64,000 bases of DNA from Burkholderiales bacterium (GCA_024235755.1 JACKLV010000007.1:77306-141305), one strand, 5' to 3'; shown: positions 1 through 9,057, counted from the first letter of the stretch. The notes: generated by a model from the sequence alone, not told the origin. Program-made: numbers and translations.

Positions 1-1380
1 AAAACCGGCTGGATTTCAAAATCATTGCCCGGCATTGTCGTTTTTACCGCCGCGGGTGACGGTACGGTTGCACTGGAAAAAAATTCACGGGGCATTTTTA
101 CCGACGCGATTCTTACAACATTCGGACAGGTAAACGCATCGCAACTGACTTATGCGCAGGCGGCCCGGCAGATCAGGCCACTGGTAAAAGCGGAAAGTTA
201 TCAAATTCCCTATTTTCAGGGAGATTTGCAGCGTACAGTGTTTGCCGGTGTAAACAGAAAATTACCATTGGCCTGGGAGGTGATTGAAACTGCGCCACAG
301 CTCAAACTGGGGGGGTTCCCTCTTCCCGGCGTCGATACAGGGGCTGAATTCAGAGTATACGATGGATTCTTAAAAGGCGCTGACCTGCAAGATCCGACCA
401 AAGCCAAGGCCGTAATTATTGTGGAAGAAAGCACGCGTTTGAATGCCACAGCCCGAATCATATCCAAACCCGTTGATACAGAACCGATCCGTCCCGGCGA
501 TCTGGCCATCTTATCAAGACCCAGCGATGCCCAGAAAATGCTTAAGGTCACCCTCCGCCCGCACGCCGAACCAGGCGGTATCACGACGGAAAAGGCCAAT
601 CTAATCCGCACCAGCCTGGATCAAAATCAGGATGCAAAAAACATGATCCAACTGGTCGAAAATAACGGCTTTTTTGAGATCAGCTATGACAACGATCAAT
701 ACGTTGTAAGCGGCCCGGAAAACCGGGTGCGAAACCGTTTCACCAATGCTGACAGTGTGATTGAAAATCTTCGGCTGCATGCCCTGCAGCGGATGTTAAG
801 TTCGTTACGCGGTGAAGGGGGCAATCTGTTTGCAGATCAAGACACACTTAAAGTCCAATTGGTACCGGCTGATAAACAGGATCAATGTGCGCAAAATACA
901 AATTGGCGGCAGGCACCACCCAATGCAATTACTGCCCAGGAAATTCCACTTTGCTACAGATGGAATGTCAAAGTAAAACTCAGTGAAAAATCGCCTGTTC
1001 GCCTCCTGGTGGGTGGTTTGATTCTATCGACAGACGGCAGCATTTTTGGCTTACCGGCGGACGGAACGGCTATTCCTCTAGGTCCGGGCGAAGAAGTCGT
1101 TTTCGCGGCTAAAGGGGAAACATTTGTCGCTTCGGAGCCTGTAAACATTGAAGACCAGGTCGTTGTTTTTGGAACGCAGGAAACAAATCCGGTCCCGTGG
1201 TCACGGTTAACACAGTCCGCCGTGCATCGAGCAGGCGATATCAAAAGCGGATTATATAGAATACTAGATCAATACCTGAAAGGTACTCGTGGCGTCGCAC
1301 AACCGGTTGAAACCGACGATACTGACACCGCCTGGACTAGAAGCAGCATTACGATGCGCGTGATAGATCCTGATCTCTGA
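1..1380 (+). CDS. Caspase-like (peptidase C14) protein, C-terminal part, 5' end outside window
   Basis: The frame is open from base 1, so the gene begins upstream; the first in-frame start-like codon, TTG at 25, is not a believable start. The first 60 residues (GIVVFTAAGDGTVALE, then GIFTDAILTTFG) resemble the end of a caspase p20 domain, which would place the catalytic His and Cys outside the window. The remaining roughly 370 residues hold an uncharacterised region and a beta-rich tail (around 300-400) resembling the DUF4384-type domains often attached to bacterial caspases. It is followed after 47 bases by the CFI-box gene and then the TPR-CHAT gene on the same strand. Family assignment is by sequence resemblance only; catalytic competence cannot be judged here. 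Confidence 0.7.
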   Translation, partial: KTGWISKSLPGIVVFTAAGDGTVALEKNSRGIFTDAILTTFGQVNASQLTYAQAARQIRPLVKAESYQIPYFQGDLQRTVFAGVNRKLPLAWEVIETAPQLKLGGFPLPGVDTGAEFRVYDGFLKGADLQDPTKAKAVIIVEESTRLNATARIISKPVDTEPIRPGDLAILSRPSDAQKMLKVTLRPHAEPGGITTEKANLIRTSLDQNQDAKNMIQLVENNGFFEISYDNDQYVVSGPENRVRNRFTNADSVIENLRLHALQRMLSSLRGEGGNLFADQDTLKVQLVPADKQDQCAQNTNWRQAPPNAITAQEIPLCYRWNVKVKLSEKSPVRLLVGGLILSTDGSIFGLPADGTAIPLGPGEEVVFAAKGETFVASEPVNIEDQVVVFGTQETNPVPWSRLTQSAVHRAGDIKSGLYRILDQYLKGTRGVAQPVETDDTDTAWTRSSITMRVIDPDL

Positions 1381-1427
1381 CATTACACGCACTTTCAGCC
1401 CGCATAATATAGATATGAGAGTTTACA

Positions 1428-2390
1428 ATGCCTTTTGCCATTTTCACTTCAATTTCTTTTATTAAAATAAGCTACGTATTATTTTTGCTAGTCTCTTCGG
1501 TTTCGTACGCTGATGAGAAAGACAGAATGATTAAACGCTTTCCGGCGGATACTCGTACCGGTACCGACAGAACCCAAACGATTCAGCCACGTAATCTGGA
1601 AGCTCAGGAAATTCCGCGCAATCGGGAGATACTGCGCAACAGGGAACCGATGCGCATTCAGGAGAGAACACCGGTCAACAAGGCTCCGGTACCCGTTCAA
1701 GAACCAGAACGGCTCATGATTCAGAAGCCATTAGACCGGGACCAGCATATACAGATTCGCAGAGAATTAAATGAGTTAAAAATACAAACCCGCCGCACGC
1801 GTGATAATGCACTGCAGCTTGAACGCCAAATCAGGGACAAGCAGCGTATTCTAGACAATGCCGTACAACCGCAAATCAAACAGGAGTTGCAACTGGAAAT
1901 AGGCCGAATGCATGAACAATTAAATCAAATGAAAGACCAGATCAAGGATCTGGAGAACCAGCAGACAATCATGCGCAAAATGACTACCGGTCAACAGGGT
2001 TTTGCGGATGATGCAGATCATTTAAGCGATTCCGGGTACGGACCGGGTCAATCAAATATAGGTGATCGCCGGCAGAGTCACCCCTGCTTTATCGCCACTG
2101 CCGCATATGGCAGCCCCCTTGCCGGAGAAGTGCAAATTCTCAGACAATTCAGAGATAACCATTTAGCAAAAACAGCATTGGGCCAAAATATCATTGCATT
2201 ATATGAAACCCATTCGCCCCCGTTCGCCGACTTTATCTCCCGGCACGAGACAGCTAGATCTATAACCCGTACATTGCTCTGGCCGCTGGTGATTGCTGTC
2301 AAACATCCTGTGCTGTTGATTTTAAGTCTGATGTTTTTGCTGGCAATGCTTTTATTGCACAGATACAGACCAATTTCACGCGTTTCGTAA
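1428..2390 (+). CDS. CFI-box C-terminal domain protein with coiled coil
   Basis: 320 residues. An N-terminal hydrophobic stretch (about 6-28, ending SYA) looks like a signal peptide or anchor. A Pro/Arg/Glu-rich linker follows, then a heptad-like Gln/Arg/Leu-rich coiled coil (about 105-190). At Cys220 lies CFIATAAYGSP, the signature of the CFI-box C-terminal domain, followed by a helical segment and a terminal hydrophobic helix (about 285-310) with a short basic tail. This signature, then helix and basic tail, is what is known for that domain family; its function is not established. It lies between a caspase-like gene and a TPR-CHAT gene, so it may be an envelope partner or substrate of those proteases (inference). 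Confidence 0.72.
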   Translation: MPFAIFTSISFIKISYVLFLLVSSVSYADEKDRMIKRFPADTRTGTDRTQTIQPRNLEAQEIPRNREILRNREPMRIQERTPVNKAPVPVQEPERLMIQKPLDRDQHIQIRRELNELKIQTRRTRDNALQLERQIRDKQRILDNAVQPQIKQELQLEIGRMHEQLNQMKDQIKDLENQQTIMRKMTTGQQGFADDADHLSDSGYGPGQSNIGDRRQSHPCFIATAAYGSPLAGEVQILRQFRDNHLAKTALGQNIIALYETHSPPFADFISRHETARSITRTLLWPLVIAVKHPVLLILSLMFLLAMLLLHRYRPISRVS

Positions 2391-2394
2391 TGAT

Positions 2395-5193
2395 GTGAGC
2401 GCGATCAGTCACCGTAAAAACTGTACCTTGCATCAGGGTGTAACCGCCAGGTGCTGCATTGTTTTATTGCTGATTGCGAATATCTCAGCTTGCATATCAT
2501 TCAATAATTTTATCGACGCCAAGCACTTTGATCGAACCGAGAGTGAGCGCCATGCAGGTTTTGCGGCGTACCAAAAACAAGACTACCCAGCGGCGCTGAA
2601 ACATTACCAGAACGCCCTGGTGTATTTACCGGCCGACAATGGTGACGCCCTACGCGCAGATCTTTACTATAAGCTTGGGCGCACTTATCTTGGAATGCAA
2701 GACAACCCTGCCGCCATAGAAAGCTTCGAACGGGCTCTGGTGCTGCAAAATAACGGCAGCAGCCATGACCGGGCAATCTTGCACAATATGCTGGGACTGA
2801 CCTATCAGAAAACCGGCAACATTAAAAAGTCCCGGGCACATTTAAATCAGGCGATTGAACTTAGAATCATCAATCATGACGAACTGGGCGAAGCTCGCAC
2901 ACTGGGCAACCTGGCCGCCACCTATCTTGCTCAGGGACGCTATATCAAAGCCGTTGAGCACTATCATCGGGCACAACAGCTATTTGCAAAAACAGCACAT
3001 GCGACCCCAAATGATTTAGGAAACATTCAAACCAATCTGGGTTCGGTATACGCCGAAATGGGACAATATGACAAAGCGCTGACTCACCAGCATCAGGCCA
3101 TGACTATTTATCAGCAGGCCGGGAATACTGCGGGTATAGCGTCTTCCTATCACAATATCGGTTATATTGAATCAGAGCAGCAAAATTATGCCGTCGCTCT
3201 TGATGCTTTCAAGCAGGCGATTGCATTACGTGAAAAAATACATGATCGTTTCGGCGCAGCCGAAACTCGTAACAACTTGGGTATGCTGCTCAGTGAAATG
3301 GGACGGCAAGAAGACGCGCTAAATATATTGTTTCAGGCTCTGCCTGTTCTGGAAGAATTAAATACCCGCATACAAATTGCAGCAACCTATGACAGTATCG
3401 GCAACGTCTATGCACGCAAGCAAAGACACACGCCAGCACTGGAGTTTTTTCAGAAAGCGCTGTTAATTTGGCATGAAACCGGTGACCGCGAAAGCGAAAG
3501 AATCACCCTGGCCAACATGGGTGATTCTTTCGCATTGTCCGGACAGAATACTTTGGCCATTGTTTTTTACAAGCTCGCTGTCAATATCAGCGAAGCCATA
3601 CGTGAAGAACTCCAAGTACTGCCACAACAAGAGCAAAAAGCGTACTTAAACCGCGTACAGGGTTTTTACCGCAAGTTGGCTGATTTATTGCTCCAGCAGG
3701 ATAGAGTCATTGAAGCCCAGCAGATTCTGGATTTATTAAAAATTCAGGAAGCAGCGAACTTCTTAGGGCCTGTTCGCGGCAACACCAGTACAGCTACAGG
3801 TATCGCCATGCTATCGCCTGAACAACAAATCCAGAAACAATATGCACTGTTACTGGAGCAATCCATCCGTGTCGGAAAGGAGCTGGCCGAATTAAACAAC
3901 ATCGATAGAAGCAACCGGACAGCTGCACAAAACGAAAAACTACTTCAGCTTATTAAGCAGGAGCAGCAACTGCAAAGAGGATTTGTCAGCTTTATTGAAA
4001 GTAATGAAATTAGAGATCTGGTCGATCAACTCAGCAGGGATGTCCGCACGCAAATGCCTGCGCTGGAGCAACTGCGGCCATTGCGTGACAATTTAAAACG
4101 ATTGGGGGAACAGGTTGTTTTACTTTATCCCTTGATCATGGAAGACCGGCTTGAACTGGTTCTGGTCACAGGCTTCACCCCACCTTTGCACATGGCGGTT
4201 CCCATCGACCACCATGACCTGAACCAAACGGTATTGAATTTCCGAACGGCTTTGATCGAACGGCAGGACACGGTACAGCACTTCGCTCAAAAATTATACC
4301 AGTGGCTCATCAAACCGGTTGAACATTTATTAAAAGAGGTTAATGCGGGCACCATTTTGTATGCACCGGATGGGGTATTGCGATACATCCCTTTAGCAGC
4401 CTTGCATGACGGACAACAATGGCTGATACAACGGTACCAGATTAACAATATTACCGCATTTTCCCTCACCGACCTGGATACCCGTCCGGTAAAAGAAGCA
4501 AAACTACTGGCTGCTGCTTTTACTACTGGGAACTATACGTTCACCATCGGAAACCAGGCGTTTGACTTCAAAGGACTGCAATATGCCGGTGAGGAAGTGA
4601 ATAATTTAGCTGAAATATATCCAGATACGATTAAACTTCTGGATAAAAATTTCAATCCGGATGCTGTGATTACAGAAATCAATCATTTCAACATCATTCA
4701 CTTTGCAACACATGCTGCACTGGTACCCGGAAAAGCCTATGAATCGTTTATTCTGTTCGGCAATGGCGATAGAGTGACCGTTGACCAGGTCAAATACGAA
4801 TGGAGCCTGACTAATGTCGATTTAATTGTATTGAGTGCCTGTGAAACTGCCCTGGGTGCTGTTTTTGGCCAGGGTGAAGAAATTTTGGGGCTGGGTTTTT
4901 TAATGGAAAGTGCCGGCGCAAAAACCACGCTGGCCTCTTTATGGTCAGTCGATGATCGCGGCACGCAACTGCTTATGAACGAATTCTACAAAGCACTCAG
5001 GCAACCCGGTACCACAAAAACTGCTGCACTCCAGAAAGCACAGCTCACTATGCTGTCAGAATCTGCAATATCACCCATTGCGGACTCAGATCGAGGGGTG
5101 CAACGCGAAGTAGATACGGCACCTGAATCGAATCAGCGCACCGCCCATCCCTACTTTTGGGCACCTTTTATTTTAATTGGCAATGGCTTGTAA
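2395..5193 (+). CDS. TPR-CHAT protease-like lipoprotein
   Basis: 932 residues starting at GTG 2395, four bases after the previous stop. The N-terminus has a hydrophobic stretch ending ISAC, a lipobox that predicts lipidation at about residue 33. Residues about 50-400 are tandem tetratricopeptide repeats (for example AAIESFERAL and ALTHQHQAM). A helical linker follows, and about 610-930 is a CHAT domain, the caspase/separase-like clan CD peptidase fold. The putative catalytic pair is visible: His773 in HFATHA and Cys816 in LSACETA. TPR-CHAT proteins are known as proteases activated through their repeat sensor. Here the lipobox puts it at the envelope. It probably forms an operon with the two genes upstream. 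Confidence 0.88.
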   Translation: MSAISHRKNCTLHQGVTARCCIVLLLIANISACISFNNFIDAKHFDRTESERHAGFAAYQKQDYPAALKHYQNALVYLPADNGDALRADLYYKLGRTYLGMQDNPAAIESFERALVLQNNGSSHDRAILHNMLGLTYQKTGNIKKSRAHLNQAIELRIINHDELGEARTLGNLAATYLAQGRYIKAVEHYHRAQQLFAKTAHATPNDLGNIQTNLGSVYAEMGQYDKALTHQHQAMTIYQQAGNTAGIASSYHNIGYIESEQQNYAVALDAFKQAIALREKIHDRFGAAETRNNLGMLLSEMGRQEDALNILFQALPVLEELNTRIQIAATYDSIGNVYARKQRHTPALEFFQKALLIWHETGDRESERITLANMGDSFALSGQNTLAIVFYKLAVNISEAIREELQVLPQQEQKAYLNRVQGFYRKLADLLLQQDRVIEAQQILDLLKIQEAANFLGPVRGNTSTATGIAMLSPEQQIQKQYALLLEQSIRVGKELAELNNIDRSNRTAAQNEKLLQLIKQEQQLQRGFVSFIESNEIRDLVDQLSRDVRTQMPALEQLRPLRDNLKRLGEQVVLLYPLIMEDRLELVLVTGFTPPLHMAVPIDHHDLNQTVLNFRTALIERQDTVQHFAQKLYQWLIKPVEHLLKEVNAGTILYAPDGVLRYIPLAALHDGQQWLIQRYQINNITAFSLTDLDTRPVKEAKLLAAAFTTGNYTFTIGNQAFDFKGLQYAGEEVNNLAEIYPDTIKLLDKNFNPDAVITEINHFNIIHFATHAALVPGKAYESFILFGNGDRVTVDQVKYEWSLTNVDLIVLSACETALGAVFGQGEEILGLGFLMESAGAKTTLASLWSVDDRGTQLLMNEFYKALRQPGTTKTAALQKAQLTMLSESAISPIADSDRGVQREVDTAPESNQRTAHPYFWAPFILIGNGL

Positions 5194-5426
5194 ATGAATT
5201 AAACAATGTTATTACAAGCATACCGACACTTTTTCAAAGTCTGGCAATTTTGCATCATCAGTGATAGCCTCGACAAGTTTATAAGACTCTATACCCTGTA
5301 TGCAGTATTATTTCTGGTAAAGGGTAATTGAGATTACAAGGATTGAGCACTGCACGAAACTCAGCAACATAGCGTAAGGTAACTTTTGGAAAGGTTTTTC
5401 GATCTTATCAATTTAAAGGAGAAAAA

Positions 5427-6125
5427 ATGTATAAAGCTATCACGTTGATTATTCTCAGTACTACGCTAGTTATACAATTATCAGGTTGCGCCCAATTACA
5501 GCAGCAACCCGTCGAACAGATATCAGATGCTTTGACGCCCGGGATTTTTTTAGATGAAACGCGCGCCTTGATCCCTGAAGGCGTCGAGTTAAGAGAAGTA
5601 TATCCACCCGGAATAGAATTAACCAAGGTATCCGAGGGTTTCCGTAGCAAACTTTATAATGATGCGGCCGGTTTCTGCACCATTGGATATGGGCATCTGA
5701 TAAAAAAAGCGCGCTGCGACGGTACGGAAAAACCAGAATTCAAATCCGGCATTACTGAGCAACAAGGCGAAACGCTTTTAATTGAAGACATGGATTGGGC
5801 CAAGTACTCAGTAATGCAAGCCGTATCTGTCGAGCTGACTGAAGGCCAGTATGCCGCACTAGTAGATTTTGTTTTTAATGTTGGCAGCGGCAATTTCAAC
5901 AAGTCCACGCTGCTCAAAAAGGTAAATGCACGACAACATGCAGAAGTGCCTGCACAATTCAGGCGTTGGATCCGCGCCGGCGGCAAAGTATGGCAAGGAC
6001 TCGTGACCCGTCGGGAACGCGAAATTGATTTATATCTGGAAGGCACGGCTATTCCGCGCCTATTGCCACAAGCAGGTGAAGAATTGCCGGACATCGATAT
6101 TCGCAAAGGCGAGTCGAGCAATTAG
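5427..6125 (+). CDS. Lipoprotein lysozyme, glycoside hydrolase family 24
   Basis: 232 residues, start preceded by AAAGGAG. The signal peptide ends LSGC (lipobox, Cys21). The T4-lysozyme-type triad is present: Glu70 in SEGFR, Asp79 in YNDAAG and Thr85 in CTIGYGH, with the 9- and 6-residue spacing of phage T4 lysozyme. The later region (ALVDFVFNVGSGNF, then RRWIRAGGKVWQGLVTRR) is typical of GH24. It should cleave peptidoglycan between MurNAc and GlcNAc. It is odd as an anchored lipoprotein, since GH24 enzymes are usually phage endolysins. The window has no other phage genes, so it may be a domesticated endolysin. A small membrane protein follows. Confidence 0.88.
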   Translation: MYKAITLIILSTTLVIQLSGCAQLQQQPVEQISDALTPGIFLDETRALIPEGVELREVYPPGIELTKVSEGFRSKLYNDAAGFCTIGYGHLIKKARCDGTEKPEFKSGITEQQGETLLIEDMDWAKYSVMQAVSVELTEGQYAALVDFVFNVGSGNFNKSTLLKKVNARQHAEVPAQFRRWIRAGGKVWQGLVTRREREIDLYLEGTAIPRLLPQAGEELPDIDIRKGESSN

Positions 6126-6166
6126 CTTGTATATTTTCGTATAACCCTATATAAAATTTAATCTTA

Positions 6167-6550
6167 ATGAGCGACAACATGGATAATTTTATAAGTTCCA
6201 AATCAATGATCACCCCCGGTATTGCCGGTAGTGCGACAACCATGATCACGGGGACATTGGTAACGACATTCGGATTTCCCGGTGCCGTTACCGCGCTGGC
6301 AATCAGCTTTGTATTCGGTTTAATGGCTCTCGCCGATAAATCAATTACAATTTATTATAAATTTATTTTCTATATCATAAATTCAGTCACTATTTTCTCG
6401 GTCGCGGTCGGCCTTAATCAGGCTGGCATGGCGATTATAGAGCGCGACAAACAGGCGACAGTACAAGAAAGAGCCTTGGGTCCGGCCGAAGAAAAGAATC
6501 ACGAAGGCATGCCGACGGAAGCAGGGCCATTTTTTCAGGAATGGTTTTGA
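6167..6550 (+). CDS. Small membrane protein, unknown (holin-like by context only)
   Basis: 127 residues. Two or three hydrophobic segments lie at about 17-36, 37-56 and 62-85, followed by a charged, Glu-rich cytoplasmic-type tail of about 40 residues. I do not recognise a named family. It begins 41 bases after the lysozyme gene on the same strand. A small multi-span protein next to a GH24 lysozyme invites comparison with phage holins, but no holin motif is visible, so this is context only. An in-frame Met at residue 5 is an alternative start. Confidence 0.6.
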   Translation: MSDNMDNFISSKSMITPGIAGSATTMITGTLVTTFGFPGAVTALAISFVFGLMALADKSITIYYKFIFYIINSVTIFSVAVGLNQAGMAIIERDKQATVQERALGPAEEKNHEGMPTEAGPFFQEWF

Positions 6551-6615
6551 CCAAAAAACATGGCGACATTTACAGGTGTCACTATAATTAATAGTGGATT
6601 TGCTATTGGGGACTT

Positions 6616-7743
6616 ATGAAAATTGATGAGCTCGAGCGGTGGACATTTCTGCTCACTTTAACACTTGTTTCCTGTCTGTTCTTATACCTGCTCAAGCCGT
6701 TCTTCGCTCCGATTCTGTGGGCCTGTATCATTGCAATCCTGTTTCATCCCATGCAGGTCTGGCTGGAAGAAAAGTGGGGTGAGCGCCCCAATATGACTGC
6801 TCTGATCACATTGACCGTCTGCGTATTCCTGGTTGTCATTCCTGTATTGCTGTTGATGACTTCATTCCTGCAACAGGGGATTGCACTGTATCAGCGCATT
6901 GGTGCCGGTGAAATCCAACCGGCGCAATACATCGACAGAATCCGTCAGGCGTTTCCGATAGTCCAGGATTTTCTGGAACGCATCGGCGTGGATATCGCTT
7001 CGCTGCGCGAAAATGCAACCAAAGCCGCATTGGCTACCGGTAGCTTTCTGACACAGAATGCCGTGGCCGTGGGTGTGGGCACATTTAATTTTCTGTTGAA
7101 GCTTGCTTTGATGCTCTATATCGCTTTTTTCCTGCTACGTGATGGCCGTACGTTGATTGAAAAACTAGTTTACGTCATTCCACTCGGTGACGAACGCGAG
7201 CGGCTCTTGTTTCGAAATGTTGCCGCCGTTGCCCGAGCAACGGTCAAAGGCAATCTGGTGGTGGCGATGGTACAGGGCGCACTGGGCGGCATCATTTTCT
7301 GGGTTCTGGATATTCCTGCACCGCTGCTTTGGGGTGTAGTTATGGCGGTTTTGTCTTTGATTCCGGCTGTCGGCGCCAGTCTGATCTGGCTACCTGCAGC
7401 AGTTTATTTGTACGCAGACGGACAATGGGTTGCTGCATCAATACTGATTGCCTATGGTATTTTAATCATCGGTCTGGCTGACAATGTTCTGCGCCCTATC
7501 CTGGTCGGTCGCGATACCAAGCTGCCTGACTGGATGGTGTTATTATCAACACTCGGCGGAATCGGATTATTTGGTATTAACGGCTTTGTAGTTGGGCCGT
7601 TGATTGCTGTCCTGTTCATCGCCTTCTGGCAGATTTTTGGAAAGGATTATAATAGCAATGTTACAGACAATGGTTCGGATCAACCAGAAATCGAATCAAA
7701 TACAGATCATCAACTTAACAACAAGAAACCGGACAAATCATAG
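6616..7743 (+). CDS. AI-2E/PerM family transporter
   Basis: 375 residues with about seven or eight membrane segments. The layout is that of the AI-2E family transporters (PerM, UPF0118). Two N-terminal spans are followed by a soluble insertion (about 80-145), then FFLLRDG at about 172-178, the GLADNVLRPILVGR stretch at about 290-303 and a last span near GIGLFGINGFVVGPLI. Members export small signalling molecules or ions; the substrate cannot be told from sequence. The tail after the last span is hydrophilic and Asn/Asp-rich. The DUF4112 gene follows closely. Confidence 0.88.
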   Translation: MKIDELERWTFLLTLTLVSCLFLYLLKPFFAPILWACIIAILFHPMQVWLEEKWGERPNMTALITLTVCVFLVVIPVLLLMTSFLQQGIALYQRIGAGEIQPAQYIDRIRQAFPIVQDFLERIGVDIASLRENATKAALATGSFLTQNAVAVGVGTFNFLLKLALMLYIAFFLLRDGRTLIEKLVYVIPLGDERERLLFRNVAAVARATVKGNLVVAMVQGALGGIIFWVLDIPAPLLWGVVMAVLSLIPAVGASLIWLPAAVYLYADGQWVAASILIAYGILIIGLADNVLRPILVGRDTKLPDWMVLLSTLGGIGLFGINGFVVGPLIAVLFIAFWQIFGKDYNSNVTDNGSDQPEIESNTDHQLNNKKPDKS

Positions 7744-7788
7744 CTGATTCTATTCAGTTCAGTTTTGTTTTATTACCAACCATGTTCT

Positions 7789-8265
7789 ATGAACAAAACA
7801 GATAGAAGTTATTCGAAGGAAAAATTGAACCGGTTGGCCTGGTTGCTAGATAATTCAATTCGTATACCTGGTACAGATATCCGATTTGGCCTTGATGGAT
7901 TAGTTGGACTTATTCCTGGATTGGGTGATGCCATCGGCGCCGTGATTTCAACACATATCCTAAACCAGGCAGCGCAGTTGGGCGCACCAAAATCGCTGCT
8001 CATAAGGATGGGATTCAATATCGGGCTAGACGCCCTCTTGGGTATTATTCCGATTATCGGTGATTTGACCGATTTTGTATTCAAAGCAAATCATCGCAAC
8101 GTGCAATTACTGAACGCTTATCTGGAAAAACCCGGAAAGGCCACTCTGCACAGCCGATTGTTTATTGGCAGTATGGGGTTTTTGCTACTGGGTACAGTGT
8201 TGCTAATCGGGTTTTTTGGAATTTTATTAATCCGCTGGCTTAGGCTGTCAGTTCAAGGCGGATAG
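7789..8265 (+). CDS. DUF4112 domain membrane protein
   Basis: 158 residues from the ATG at 7789; an upstream in-frame TTG at 7765 would add eight residues but lacks a Shine-Dalgarno site. The DUF4112 signature is clear: LDGLVGLIPGLGDAIGA followed by GLDALLGIIPIIGDLTDFVFKANHRN, two Gly/Pro-rich repeats with acidic residues at the membrane surface. A C-terminal hydrophobic span (about 120-145) completes it. Biochemical function of this family is unknown. It faces the PLDc_N gene convergently, about 30 bases apart. Confidence 0.85.
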   Translation: MNKTDRSYSKEKLNRLAWLLDNSIRIPGTDIRFGLDGLVGLIPGLGDAIGAVISTHILNQAAQLGAPKSLLIRMGFNIGLDALLGIIPIIGDLTDFVFKANHRNVQLLNAYLEKPGKATLHSRLFIGSMGFLLLGTVLLIGFFGILLIRWLRLSVQGG

Positions 8266-8295
8266 TAGTGAACTTTCGTTGCAGCATCCGCACTA

Positions 8296-8475
8296 CTACC
8301 CTCTTGGCCCGAACAAAAACCACATAATCAAACCAAACACGGGTAACAAAAGAATCAATACGATCCATAGCACTTTGCTGCCCGTACTGGCAGCACTTTG
8401 CGCGACCTTCACAATAGCCCAAACATTCAGTATCAGTAATAACAATCCAAAAAAGCCGCCCACTTCAACGCCCAT
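8296..8475 (-). CDS. PLDc_N domain small membrane protein (59 residues)
   Basis: Reading the minus strand from ATG at 8475 gives 59 residues: MGVEVGGFFGLLLLILNVW at the start, then a polar loop with KVAQSAASTGSKVLW, and IVLILLLPVFGLIMWFLFGP before RG and stop. Two membrane helices and the closing LPVFGLIMWFLFGPRG are the hallmark of the PLDc_N (phospholipase D/cardiolipin synthase N-terminal) fold. An AAAGGAG site sits six bases upstream of the ATG, which settles the start and strand. A longer plus-strand frame over the same bases (8279-8527) is low-complexity and lacks these features. Role unknown; related proteins are free-standing membrane anchors. Confidence 0.88.
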   Translation of the reverse strand: MGVEVGGFFGLLLLILNVWAIVKVAQSAASTGSKVLWIVLILLLPVFGLIMWFLFGPRG

Positions 8476-8614
8476 TGGTTTCTCCTTTAAAAAAAAGACT
8501 CAAATTGTAGCTGCTAATCAATCATGATACCCCAATTTAAACGTTTAGCCATGAATTGAAGCATTTTGCACGAATGTCTAAATCAGTTATTCGGCGCAGA
8601 AACTTGGTGGATGA

Positions 8615-8872
8615 AGCTGCTATATTCCTCCAAAGCAGGACTGCTCTCGGTCTGGCGCAAACTTTCGTGCAGCCAACTTTAATGATACCTGGATTTTGAA
8701 TATCAATATGTCACATTGTAATTTAACACGTGCAAGATGCAATGGTATTTCAGCAACGCTAATCGATTTTAGTGCGTCAAATTTCTATGACGCTCAAATA
8801 TACTTGATTTTCCACTTAGCTTCAGAGATTAGTCATGAATCTGGACCCTTTTATCAATTCCTGAACCTATGA
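8615..8872 (+). pseudogene. Pentapeptide-repeat protein fragment
   Basis: After a stop at 8612-8614, one frame stays open to TGA at 8870-8872. It encodes about ten consecutive pentapeptides with the family's central hydrophobic residue every five positions: ANF, AANF, NDTWI, then SHCNL, TRARC, TLIDF, SASNF, YDAQI. This register is the right-handed quadrilateral beta-helix pattern. There is no start codon with a ribosome site at its left edge, and only one internal Met, so this looks like the remains of a longer gene. A short independent frame at 8574 overlaps it and may be the frameshifted upstream part. Confidence 0.5.
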
Positions 8873-9026
8873 CTGAAAACAGTCTATTCCATCAGAAACG
8901 CACTATTTATCTCTCTTATCATTTAAGGCCTTGAGGCGTAATACCGTAAAATAACAAAAAATATTAACTAGAAGATTAACTAAATTTATACATAAAAAAA
9001 CGATTCAAAGCGGATATGAGCAAACT

Positions 9027-9044
9027 GTATAAATAGCTTTATAC
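9027..9044. promoter_or_regulatory. 7-bp inverted repeat ahead of GGDEF-EAL gene
   Basis: GTATAAA and TTTATAC arms with a four-base centre lie 13 bases before the TTG start at 9058. It could be an operator or a hairpin near the ribosome site; function is inference. Confidence 0.35.
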
Positions 9045-9057
9045 GGCAGAGAAGAAA

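Larger units (their letters stand above)
8476..9057. other. Intergenic region with pentapeptide-repeat remnant
   Basis: About 580 bases between the PLDc_N gene and the GGDEF-EAL gene. It holds the divergent promoters of both, AT-rich sequence close to the second gene, the gene fragment at 8615-8872 and a 7-bp inverted repeat at 9027-9044. No RNA gene was recognised. Confidence 0.6.

Noticed and set aside
8279..8527. 82-residue plus-strand frame
   Set aside because: Covers the minus-strand PLDc_N gene, has no ribosome site and is low-complexity.
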